Below, one piece after another: positions 38,550 through 46,225 of a stretch of 64,000 nt of DNA. Made by a program: the position numbers and the translations under genes. This stretch comes from Devosia marina (lineage in GTDB: Bacteria; Pseudomonadota; Alphaproteobacteria; Rhizobiales; Devosiaceae), in assembly GCF_009758415.1 (NCBI RefSeq), contig NZ_WQRF01000005.1:62001-126000 (forward strand), given 5' to 3'. Numbering within the stretch: the first letter of the stretch is position 1; every line of letters begins with the position of its first letter. The notes beneath the pieces are model-generated. The model did no database searches and had not been told where the DNA came from. It was given only the letters and a program-made list of their open reading frames with translations.

Positions 38550-40172
38550 CTAGCCGCGCAGCCCCGGCGCTTCCTGCCCGGTCGCCTGGACATACTCGCT
38601 ATAGCCCCCGCCATAGGCATGAACGCCTTCCGGCGTCAGCTCCAGCACGCGATTGGAGAGGGCGGCGAGGAAATGCCGGTCGTGGCTGACAAACAGCATG
38701 GTGCCTTCGAAGTTTGACAGCGCCTCGATCAACATCTGCTTGGTCTGGATGTCGAGATGGTTGGTCGGCTCGTCCAGCACCAGGAAGTTCGGCGGATCGA
38801 ACAGGATCAACGCCATGGCCAGCCGCGCCTTTTCCCCGCCCGAGAGCACCCGGCATTTCTTTTCAATGTCGTCGCCGGAAAAGCCGAAACACCCGGCCAG
38901 CGCGCGCAGGGGCGCCTGCCCCGCCTGCGGAAAGGCGGCTTCCAGCGTCTGGAAAATCGTCATGTCGCCGTCGATGCCATCCATGGCGTGCTGCGCGAAA
39001 TAGCCCAGTTTCACGCTCGGACCGCGCAACACTGACCCCGCATCGGGTTCGGCCGCTCCGGTCACAAGCTTGAGCAGCGTCGACTTGCCCGCGCCATTGA
39101 CCCCCAGAATGCACCAGCGCTCGCGCCGCCGCACATGGAAATCCAGCCCGTCATAGATCGAGCGGCTGCCATAGGCTTTCTTGACCTTCTCGATGCGCAC
39201 GATGTCCTCGCCCGAACGCGGCGCCGGGCGGAATTCGAAGGCCACGGTCTGCCGCCGCTTGGGCGGCTCGACCCGGTCGATCTTGTCGAGTTTCTTCACC
39301 CGGCTCTGCACCTGCGCGGCGTGGCTGGCGCGCGCCTTGAACCGCTCGATAAAGGCGATTTCCTTGGCCAGCATGGCCTGCTGCCGCTCGAACTGGGCCT
39401 GCTGGTTGCGATCGGCGATCTCGCGCTGACCCTGGTAGAAGTCATAATCGCCGGTGTAGCTGGTCAAGACCCCGGCATCGATCTCGATGATCTTGTTGAC
39501 GATCCGGTTCATGAAAGCCCGGTCGTGCGAGGTCATCAAGAGCGCGCCGCTGTAATTGTTGAGGAAGCTCTCCAGCCAGATCAGGCTTTCAAGGTCGAGA
39601 TGGTTGCTCGGCTCATCGAGCAGCAGCACGTCGGGCTTCATGAGCAGGATACGCGCCAGCGCCACACGCATCTTCCAGCCGCCCGACAGCGCGCCGACAT
39701 CGCCATCCATCATCTCGGCCGAAAAACCCAGCCCCGCCAGCACTTCGCGCGCCCGGCCATCGAGCGAATAACCGTCCAGTTCCTGAAAGCGTCCCTGCAC
39801 CTCGCCATAGCGCTCGATAATCGCATCCATGGCGTCGGCCTTGTCCGGATCGGCCATGTCAGCTTCCAGCACGGCCATCTCAGCCATCAGCTCGCTGACC
39901 GGTCCGGCCCCGTCCATCACCGCACTGACCACCGATTGCCCGCTCATCTCGCCCACATCCTGGCTGAAGTAACCAATGGACGTGCCCCGATCGACCGACA
40001 CCTGCCCCTCATCGGGCGGCTCCTCACCGGTGATCATCCGGAACAGTGTGGTCTTGCCCGCCCCATTGGGGCCCACCAACCCGATCTTTTCGCCCTTCTG
40101 CAGCGCGGCGGAAGCTTCGATAAAGATAATCTGCTTGCCGTTCTGCTTGGAGATATTGTCGAGTTTGATCAT
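38550..40172 (-). CDS. ABC-F family ribosome-associated ATPase
   Basis: Soluble protein of 540 residues with two ABC domains and no membrane part. Walker A motifs are GPNGAGKT (34-41) and GVNGAGKS in the second half, with signature motifs LSGGWKMR and LSGGEKAR. The linker between domains is charged and helical (P-site tRNA interaction motif region, about 235-300). This is the YbiT/Uup/EttA-type family that relieves stalled ribosomes; which member it matches cannot be settled by eye. Confidence 0.92.
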   Translation of the reverse strand: MIKLDNISKQNGKQIIFIEASAALQKGEKIGLVGPNGAGKTTLFRMITGEEPPDEGQVSVDRGTSIGYFSQDVGEMSGQSVVSAVMDGAGPVSELMAEMAVLEADMADPDKADAMDAIIERYGEVQGRFQELDGYSLDGRAREVLAGLGFSAEMMDGDVGALSGGWKMRVALARILLMKPDVLLLDEPSNHLDLESLIWLESFLNNYSGALLMTSHDRAFMNRIVNKIIEIDAGVLTSYTGDYDFYQGQREIADRNQQAQFERQQAMLAKEIAFIERFKARASHAAQVQSRVKKLDKIDRVEPPKRRQTVAFEFRPAPRSGEDIVRIEKVKKAYGSRSIYDGLDFHVRRRERWCILGVNGAGKSTLLKLVTGAAEPDAGSVLRGPSVKLGYFAQHAMDGIDGDMTIFQTLEAAFPQAGQAPLRALAGCFGFSGDDIEKKCRVLSGGEKARLAMALILFDPPNFLVLDEPTNHLDIQTKQMLIEALSNFEGTMLFVSHDRHFLAALSNRVLELTPEGVHAYGGGYSEYVQATGQEAPGLRG

Positions 40173-40283
40173 GGAAAGGCCTGGGATGCGCGGCGCATTG
40201 ACGCCGAAGAAAACGAAGCGCTCCTAAAGCATCCCCGACCGCTCCGGGCAAGGGACCTGGCCGGTCACCAGCCATGCCCAAAC

Positions 40284-40312
40284 AAAAAACCCCGCTGCGG
40301 GCGCAGCGGGGT
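40284..40312 (-). terminator. intrinsic terminator of the dctP gene
   Basis: On the minus strand a perfect 10-bp stem ACCCCGCTGC/GCAGCGGGGT with a four-base loop is followed by TTTTTTG. It lies 30 bases after the dctP stop codon. Confidence 0.92.
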
Positions 40313-40341
40313 CGCGATTTGGCCGCCGGAGCGTCCTGCGC

Positions 40342-41445
40342 TTAGTCGTACTTGATGTACTTTTCGCGGGCCACCAGGAATGGCATGTCGGTGCCCTCGG
40401 TGCGGGAACGCAGCAGGTTGAAAGCGGAGATGAAGCTCTCGGCCGCTTCCTTGGTCAGCGCATCGCCGCCTTCGCGGATTTCCGAAATCAGTTCCATCGA
40501 AGCATTGGCGCCGGCCTCGATGATTTCCTCGGGGAACTGACGGACATTGACGCCATGCTCGTTGACCAGAGCCTGCAGCGCGCGCGGGTCATTGGCATAC
40601 ATATCCGAGGACACATCGTCATAGGAGGCCTGGGCCGCAATGCGGACGATTTCCTGCAGGTCTTCGGGCAGTTCGGCCATCTTGGCCTTGTCGACCACGA
40701 CTTCGGTGGCCAGGCCCGGCTCGACGAAGCTGGGGAAGTAGTAGTTCTTGGCAACCTGGTGGAAGCCGAGCGCCAGATCGTTATAGGGACCGACGAATTC
40801 GGCGGCATCCAGCGTGCCGGACTGCAGCGCGGCAAAGATTTCGCCCGCGGCAAGATTGGTCACCGAAGCGCCCAGCTTGGCCCAGACCTGACCACCCAGA
40901 CCCGGGGTCCGGAAGCGCAGGCCCTGCACATCGGCAACGCCGGTCAGCTCGTTCTTGAACCAGCCACCCGCCTGGGTGCCGGTATCGCCCGAAAGGAAAC
41001 CCTGCAGGCCGAACTGGTCGTAGATCTTGTCCCAGATTTCCTGGCCGCCCAGATAGCGCACCCAGGCACCAAGCTCGCGATTGGTCATGCCGAAGGGCAC
41101 GCCGGTGAAGAACGACAGCGCCTGGCTCTTGTTCTGCCAGTAGTAAGCAGCGCCATGGCTCATTTCGGCCGAACCATCGATCACCGCGTCCAGCGCCTGC
41201 AGGCCGGGAACCATTTCACCAGAGGCAAACACCTGCACGGTCAGACGGCCGCCGGATGCCTTGGTAATGCGGTCGGCCAGCTTCTGCGCGCCAACGCCCA
41301 GGCCCGGGAAGTTCTTGGGCCAGGTGGTGACCATGCGCCAGGTAATATTGCCCTGGGCAATCGCCGGCGTGGCCAGCGTGGTGGCCGCTGCCGCAGCGCC
41401 AATGGTGGCGACCGAAGCCTGCTTGAAGAATTCGCGTCTTTTCAT
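40342..41445 (-). CDS. TRAP transporter periplasmic binding protein (DctP, 2-oxoacid/monocarboxylate type)
   Basis: Protein of 367 residues with a Tat-type signal (KRREFFKQ, then a hydrophobic Ala-rich stretch and TPAIAQ cleavage region near 31). The mature part matches DctP; WRMVTTWPKNFPGLG and EMSHGAAYYWQNKSQALSFF are typical of the TakP/lactate-binding branch that takes up 2-oxoacids or lactate. It is monocistronic with its own terminator and separated from dctQM by an SDR and an ABC-F gene, so pairing with those subunits is plausible but not certain. Confidence 0.88.
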   Translation of the reverse strand: MKRREFFKQASVATIGAAAAATTLATPAIAQGNITWRMVTTWPKNFPGLGVGAQKLADRITKASGGRLTVQVFASGEMVPGLQALDAVIDGSAEMSHGAAYYWQNKSQALSFFTGVPFGMTNRELGAWVRYLGGQEIWDKIYDQFGLQGFLSGDTGTQAGGWFKNELTGVADVQGLRFRTPGLGGQVWAKLGASVTNLAAGEIFAALQSGTLDAAEFVGPYNDLALGFHQVAKNYYFPSFVEPGLATEVVVDKAKMAELPEDLQEIVRIAAQASYDDVSSDMYANDPRALQALVNEHGVNVRQFPEEIIEAGANASMELISEIREGGDALTKEAAESFISAFNLLRSRTEGTDMPFLVAREKYIKYD

Positions 41446-41700
41446 GGGTGTCCTCCCGGTACACTGATGAGAATTGTTGTTTCACCGTACGATCTGGAAC
41501 CAGCCGCCCGGTGCTTGGGCGCTAACAAATCAATCCGCGCTCATTCTGTCCAGCATCTTGTTGCCGGATATAGCGAATTCTCGGCGGCGTTCGGGTTGCG
41601 CCAAGAAAACTCACGCAGGCTAGGGATTAAATACTGCATGCCGGTGTGTGTCCTGATAGCGGGCCCGCAACCGCGGTCCGTCAACAGGAGGGATAATCCC

Positions 41701-42093
41701 ATGCATTTCCGTTCGCTTCTCGCCGGCGCCGCAGCGCTGGCTTTGCTGTCCACCCCGATTCCGGCCGCCGAATATCTGGGCGGCGCGGTCATGTCGACCG
41801 ACATTGGCGGCCAGATGGTTCTGACCGATGCCAATGGCATGACGCTCTATATTTTCGACAAGGACGAGCCAGGCGTCTCCAATTGCTATGAGACCTGCGC
41901 GGAAAAATGGCCGCCGCTCTTTGCCGATGACGCAGCCATGGCTGAAGGCGATTTCTCCATCGTCGAGCGCACCGACGGCACCAGAATGTGGGCCTATAAG
42001 GACATGCCGCTCTACTACTGGGTCGAGGACATCAACCCCGGCGACACCACGGGTGACGGCGTCGGCGGCGTCTGGCATCTTGCCGTTGAATAA
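41701..42093 (+). CDS. exported Yx(F/W/Y)xxD-repeat protein (Lipoprotein_15 family)
   Basis: Protein of 130 residues with a Sec signal peptide (about 1-22, ending IPAAE) and two copies of the family motif, LYIFDKD and LYYWVED. No lipobox cysteine is evident, so it is probably soluble in the periplasm. Two cysteines in NCYETCAEKWPP are a conserved element. It lies 31 bp before an ECF sigma gene, a conserved neighbourhood for the family, suggesting a role in an envelope stress circuit. Its ribosome site AGGAGGG is near ideal. Confidence 0.88.
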   Translation: MHFRSLLAGAAALALLSTPIPAAEYLGGAVMSTDIGGQMVLTDANGMTLYIFDKDEPGVSNCYETCAEKWPPLFADDAAMAEGDFSIVERTDGTRMWAYKDMPLYYWVEDINPGDTTGDGVGGVWHLAVE

Positions 42094-42124
42094 ATAGGGC
42101 GATTTAGCTCCGGATAACTTTGGC

Positions 42125-42631
42125 GTGGTCGATTTTCTCGATGAGCTCGAAGCCTGCGTACCGGCCCTGCGCCGCTATGCCCGCGCGCTCACGCGCAATA
42201 TCGACCACGCCGATGATCTGGTGCAGGACTGCCTGGAGCGCGCCATTTCCCGCCGGGGCCTGTTTCGCCCCAGCGGCCCCATGCGCCCCTGGCTTTTTAC
42301 CATCCTCGTCAATCTGCATCGCAATGCGCGCCGCACCGCACAACGCCGCGGCAAGCATCTGGACGCCGACAGCCTGCCCGATCTGGGCACGCCGGCGCCG
42401 CAACACAGTCATCTGGCACTGGCCGAACTCTCCCGCGCCATCGATGACCTGCCGCTCGAACAGAAGGAAACGCTGCTACTGGTTACCCTCGAAGGCATGG
42501 CCTATGCCGAGGCCGCAGGCATTCTCGATATTCCCCTGGGCACGCTGATGAGCCGGCTGGGCCGCGCTCGCGCCAGTCTGCGTCAATCGACCGGTGAGGA
42601 CCAGCAACCGCACTTGAGGTCGGTCAAATGA
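42125..42631 (+). CDS. ECF RNA polymerase sigma factor
   Basis: Protein of 168 residues with sigma region 2 (LRRYARALTRNIDHADDLVQDCLERAI, about 15-42, and RPWLFTILVNLHRN) and sigma region 4 (LPLEQKETLLLVTLEGMAYAEAAGILDIPLGTLMSRLGRAR). GTG start at 42125. The downstream gene overlaps by four bases and encodes its predicted membrane anti-sigma factor, so release of this sigma by an envelope signal is expected. No obvious autoregulated promoter was found upstream of the first gene of the unit. Confidence 0.93.
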   Translation: MVDFLDELEACVPALRRYARALTRNIDHADDLVQDCLERAISRRGLFRPSGPMRPWLFTILVNLHRNARRTAQRRGKHLDADSLPDLGTPAPQHSHLALAELSRAIDDLPLEQKETLLLVTLEGMAYAEAAGILDIPLGTLMSRLGRARASLRQSTGEDQQPHLRSVK

Positions 42632-43431
42632 TGGACGTCACCCGCGATACGCTGATGGCCTATCTCGACGGCCAGCTCGATGGTGACGCCCGCGCCGCCG
42701 TCGACGCCTGGCTGGCCGACAATCCCGATGCCGCCATCGAGCTGGCGCAATTGCAGCGACAGAACGAAGCCATCAATGCCCTGTTTGGCCCGGTCGCGAC
42801 CGAGCCGGTCCCGCCTCGCCTCAATGCCCACCGCCTCGCCCTGACCCAGTCCCGGCGGCGTTGGCAGAGTGTGGCGCGGACCGCCATGATTGTAGGCGTA
42901 TTGGGCATCGGCATCGCCACCGGCTGGCTGCTGCGCCCCGCCTCCGACACTCCCGCTCTCTACAATCGCCTGATTGCCGACGCCGTCAGCGCCCACACGG
43001 TCTATGTCGCCGAAAACCGCCACGCCGTCGAAGTGGCCGGCACCGAAACCGACCATCTGGCAAGCTGGCTCTCCAATCGCCTCGGCACCGGGCTGGCCAT
43101 GCCCGACCTGGCCACCGCTGGCCTCAGTTTTCTCGGTGGCCGCCTGCTGCCCGCGCCCGCCATTCCCGGCGGCCGCGCAGCCCAATTGATGTATGAGGAT
43201 AGTGCCGGCGAGCGGGTGACGCTCTACATCACCCCCAGGAGCGGCATCGATGGCCCCAATCTCGAACTGGTGCGCCTGGGCGGCGACAACGCGCTTTACT
43301 GGGCCGGCGCCACCATCACCTGCACCATTGTCGGCCCACAATCCGCCGAGACCCTGCAAGCCCTCGCCGACAGCGTCTTCGCGCAATTGACACCGTCTTC
43401 GCCGCCGGGCGCCGGCTATCGCCCCATCTAG
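42628..43431 (+). CDS. transmembrane anti-sigma factor (RskA-like)
   Basis: Protein of 267 residues: an N-terminal cytosolic domain of about 85 residues (TLMAYLDGQLDGDARAAVDAWL, the usual helical anti-sigma segment), one membrane helix (about 89-108, IVGVLGIGIATGWLL) and a periplasmic C-terminal domain. No zinc HxxxCxxC motif is seen. It overlaps the sigma gene and should hold that sigma inactive. Its stop shares CTAG with the convergent lldD stop. Confidence 0.88.
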   Translation: MMDVTRDTLMAYLDGQLDGDARAAVDAWLADNPDAAIELAQLQRQNEAINALFGPVATEPVPPRLNAHRLALTQSRRRWQSVARTAMIVGVLGIGIATGWLLRPASDTPALYNRLIADAVSAHTVYVAENRHAVEVAGTETDHLASWLSNRLGTGLAMPDLATAGLSFLGGRLLPAPAIPGGRAAQLMYEDSAGERVTLYITPRSGIDGPNLELVRLGGDNALYWAGATITCTIVGPQSAETLQALADSVFAQLTPSSPPGAGYRPI

Positions 43432-44609
43432 CCGCGCTTGGGCGCGTTGCGCGGTGGAATGTCGTTCGAATAGATATTGTGCAACCCGACATTGAGAATG
43501 TCACGCTCGCCGCACAGCGCCATGGTGGTATCGAGCTCCTTGCGGATGATCTCGAGCACGCGGGTCACACCCGCCTCACCACCCGCACCGAGCCCATAAA
43601 GCATCGGGCGGCCGATAAAGGTCGATTTCGCCCCATAGGCCAGCGCCTTGATCACATCCTGCCCGCTGCGAATACCGCTATCGAGATAGACCTCGGTCCT
43701 GTGGCCGACACGTTCCACGATCTCCGGCAGCACGCGAATGGTCGAGGGTGCGCCATCAAGCTGGCGACCGCCATGATTGGAGACCACGACGGCATCGGCG
43801 CCATTGTCCACCGCCGCCTGCGCATCATCGGCGTCAAGCACGCCCTTGACGATGACCGGACCGCCGAAGCGCTCCTTGATCCATTTGACGTCGCCCCAGT
43901 TCAGCGTCGGATCAAACTGGCTCGCCGTCCAGGCCGAAAGCGAGGCCAAGTCATGGTCACCGCCCACATGACCCACGATGTTGCGAAATGTGTGCCGCTT
44001 GGTGCCCAGCATGCGCAGGCACCAGAGCGGATGCTGCATCATCTGCCAGACCGAATATGGCGTGAACTTGGGTGGCGTCGCCAGCCCGTTCTTGATGTCC
44101 CGGTGCCGCTGCCCGAGGATCTGCAGATCCATCGTCAGCACCAGCGCCGAGCACTTCGCCGCCTTGGCCCGGTCAATAAGGCGATTAATGAAGTCGCGGT
44201 CGCGCATCACATAGAGCTGGAACCAGAACGGCGCCGAAGTGTTTTCGGCAATATCCTCGATCGAGCACACGCTCATGGTGGAGAGCGAAAAGGGGATGCC
44301 AAACTTTTCCGCTGCCTTGGCCGCCTTGATCTCGCCATCGGCTGTCTGCATGCCGCCGGTTGCGGCCGGCGCGATCGCCACGGGCATGGCGATCTCCTGG
44401 CCCAGCATCTTGACCTTGAGATTGCGCCCCTCAAGGTTCACCGCCACCTTTTGATTGAGCTTGATCTTGCCAAAATCGCTCTCGTTCTCGCGATAGGTCC
44501 CCTCGGTATAGGACCCGCTATCGGCATATTCGAAGAACATCTTTGGCACACGCCGATGAGCCAGCCGCTTCATTTCATCAACGGTAAGGACCTTGTCCAT
44601 GGCGGTCAT
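43428..44609 (-). CDS. lldD: FMN-dependent L-lactate dehydrogenase/2-hydroxyacid oxidase family
   Basis: Protein of 393 residues of the FMN-dependent alpha-hydroxyacid dehydrogenase fold. The active-site motif is SNHGGRQLD (277-285, catalytic His279). Other motifs are MPVAIAPAATGG, VLTMDLQILGQRHRD and the phosphate-binding DSGIRSGQDVIKALAYGA. Length and the membrane-loop insert fit LldD, which oxidises L-lactate to pyruvate into the respiratory chain. Start ATG 44609 has GGAG nine bases before it. Its promoter carries the same palindrome as gntR and the FAH gene, so it is probably part of that regulon. Confidence 0.9.
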   Translation of the reverse strand: MTAMDKVLTVDEMKRLAHRRVPKMFFEYADSGSYTEGTYRENESDFGKIKLNQKVAVNLEGRNLKVKMLGQEIAMPVAIAPAATGGMQTADGEIKAAKAAEKFGIPFSLSTMSVCSIEDIAENTSAPFWFQLYVMRDRDFINRLIDRAKAAKCSALVLTMDLQILGQRHRDIKNGLATPPKFTPYSVWQMMQHPLWCLRMLGTKRHTFRNIVGHVGGDHDLASLSAWTASQFDPTLNWGDVKWIKERFGGPVIVKGVLDADDAQAAVDNGADAVVVSNHGGRQLDGAPSTIRVLPEIVERVGHRTEVYLDSGIRSGQDVIKALAYGAKSTFIGRPMLYGLGAGGEAGVTRVLEIIRKELDTTMALCGERDILNVGLHNIYSNDIPPRNAPKRG

Positions 44610-44638
44610 AAGCGGCGCTCCGGTGTGGTTTCCGGCTT

Positions 44639-44667
44639 GCTCTAGCAACTAACATGTTAGTCTTCAA
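44639..44667 (-). promoter_or_regulatory. lldD promoter with palindromic operator (site 3)
   Basis: On the minus strand TTGAAG and TAGAGC are 17 bp apart and the spacer contains the perfect palindrome CTAACATGTTAG (44649-44660), as at the FAH gene. The -10 box is weak. The leader to ATG 44609 would be about 23 nt. Confidence 0.68.
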
Positions 44668-44682
44668 GCCGTGCCTTGGGCC

Positions 44683-44705
44683 AAATCTCTCCTACGGAGA
44701 GATTT
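44683..44705. repeat. triloop hairpin repeat, copy 3
   Basis: Inverted repeat AAATCTCTCC-TAC-GGAGAGATTT followed by AAGGCGAGAAGGCCACGA. The layout and right flank match copy 1 at 25341 (AGGCGAG, GGCCA, GA) although the inner stem bases differ. Confidence 0.6.
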
Positions 44706-44741
44706 AAGGCGAGAAGGCCACGAACCCGCCTTATCAGCCCC

Positions 44742-44771
44742 TTCCCCTGTTTCGGGGGAGTGTGGAGGGGT
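44742..44771 (+). repeat. GC-rich palindromic (REP-like) repeat, copy R2
   Basis: TTCCCCTG-TTTCGGGGGAG followed by TGTGGAGGGG, six bases before the end of modB. Degenerate but with the same head hairpin and purine tail as R1 and R3. Confidence 0.5.
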
Positions 44772-44776
44772 GCAGT

Positions 44777-45463
44777 TCATCGCGCGGCGTCACCGCCCCT
44801 CCTTCCCCGCCCCACCACGAGGGTCGAATATATCGTCACGAAGCCGAACAGCACCATGGCGCCGGCCAGCACATGCGCCTTGTCCCAGTCGAGCCGCTCG
44901 ACAAAGTCGTAAATGGCAATGGAGAGCACCTTGGTCTGGCCTGGAATATTGCCACCGATCATCAGCACCACGCCAAACTCGCCCATCGTGTGGGCAAAGG
45001 CCATGATGGCGCCCACCAGATAGCCTGGGCGCGCCAGCGGCAGCGCAATGCGGATAAACCGCTGCGAGCGGGAAGCGCCCAGCGTGTCGGCCACTTCCAG
45101 CACTTCGGTTTCGATGGCGGCAAAGGCATTGCGCAGCGGCTGCACCATGAAGGGCAGCGAGGCGATCACCGAGCCGATCACCAGGCCGGCAAAGGAAAAG
45201 GCCAGCGTCCGCGCACCCCACAAGCCAGCCAACCAGCCGCCCGGCCCGTTTGGCCCCAGCGCCAGCAACAAATAGAACCCCAGCACCGTGGGCGGCAGCA
45301 CCAGTGGCAACGTCACCAGCGCGCCCACCGCTTCGCGCCCCCGCCCCCGCCCATGCGCCAGCCACCAGGCAATGGGAGTCGCAACCACGATCAGGATCAC
45401 TGTGACGCAAAGCGCCAAGGCCAATGTCAGAAGGATTGGTGAGATCAGTGGGTTGAGGTCCAT
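44777..45463 (-). CDS. modB: molybdate ABC transporter permease
   Basis: Inner-membrane protein of 228 residues with five or more helices and the ABC permease EAA loop (EVADTLGASRSQRFIRIALPLARPG, about 122-146). PLVLPPTVLGFYLL is typical of ModB. Its ATG overlaps the modA stop (TGATG). The ATPase gene modC, normally next, is absent: the following gene is lldD. Confidence 0.93.
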   Translation of the reverse strand: MDLNPLISPILLTLALALCVTVILIVVATPIAWWLAHGRGRGREAVGALVTLPLVLPPTVLGFYLLLALGPNGPGGWLAGLWGARTLAFSFAGLVIGSVIASLPFMVQPLRNAFAAIETEVLEVADTLGASRSQRFIRIALPLARPGYLVGAIMAFAHTMGEFGVVLMIGGNIPGQTKVLSIAIYDFVERLDWDKAHVLAGAMVLFGFVTIYSTLVVGRGRRGGDAAR

Positions 45464-46212
45464 CAGGGGACAGAATATCCCGACGCCTCGATCACCGCTA
45501 CTGCTGCATCACTCCGCAAAAAGTCCAGAAAAGCCAGCGCTGCCGGATTGTCCGCGCCCCGGTTGAGCAGCGCGGCCCCCTGCGCGATAGGCCCGTGTAG
45601 TGCCGCTGGCACCAGCCAGATGTCGTCCTTGCCCAGCACCTGGCTGGCCGCGACAAATCCCAGCTCGGCATTACCGCTTTCGACAAATTGCAACGTCTGC
45701 GAGATGTTCGCGCCGGTGACCAGCCTGGCTGCGATGGCGTCATAAAGCCCCAGCGCGTCCAGCGTTTCTACCGCCGCCTGCCCGTAGGGTGCCGCATCCG
45801 GCTCCGCGATGGCGATCCTGGAGAAGTCGCCGGAAAGAAGCGTTGGCTCGGCGTCCAGACCGGGCCCGTAAAGCGCCAGTCGCCCCTCGGCATAAACAAA
45901 GAAGCTATCCGCGACCGCCAACCCTTCAGCGATCGCCCTCTCCGCACGCGCCGTATCGGCGGCCAGGAACACATCAAACGGTGCCGCCTGGCTGATCTGC
46001 GCATAAAGCTGCCCGGTCGCGCCAAAGCTGAGAACCGCCTCATGGCCCGCCTCAGCCTCGAACAGCGCCGCCAGTTCTTCTGCTACCGCGGTGAAGTTGG
46101 CAGCCACGGCAACATGGGCGGTCTCGGCCCCGACGGGGACCACACCACCCGATAGCGTGAGCAAAGCAAGAAATACGATACTAGGGACGTTTGTCTTGGT
46201 GCTCCGAGCCAC
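45463..46212 (-). CDS. modA: molybdate-binding periplasmic protein
   Basis: Protein of about 249 residues: a Sec signal peptide (VPSIVFLALLTLSGGVVPVGAE) followed by the ModA domain beginning VAVAANFTAVAEELA, with the oxyanion-binding SFGATGQLYAQI segment and the conserved tail FLDFLRSDAAVAVIEASGY. The start is uncertain. GTG 46212 gives a normal signal peptide; ATG 46305 would put translated repeat DNA (PNPPRKGEG) in front of it, which looks artificial. A REP-like repeat lies directly upstream. Confidence 0.88.
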   Translation of the reverse strand: MARSTKTNVPSIVFLALLTLSGGVVPVGAETAHVAVAANFTAVAEELAALFEAEAGHEAVLSFGATGQLYAQISQAAPFDVFLAADTARAERAIAEGLAVADSFFVYAEGRLALYGPGLDAEPTLLSGDFSRIAIAEPDAAPYGQAAVETLDALGLYDAIAARLVTGANISQTLQFVESGNAELGFVAASQVLGKDDIWLVPAALHGPIAQGAALLNRGADNPAALAFLDFLRSDAAVAVIEASGYSVP

Positions 46213-46225
46213 CGCTACAACCGGC

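Noticed and set aside
40555-41700. Long plus-strand extension (512 codons) that ends in the exported YxxxxD protein
   Set aside because: The part before 41701 is antisense to dctP. The ideal ribosome site AGGAGGG and the signal peptide place the true start at 41701.
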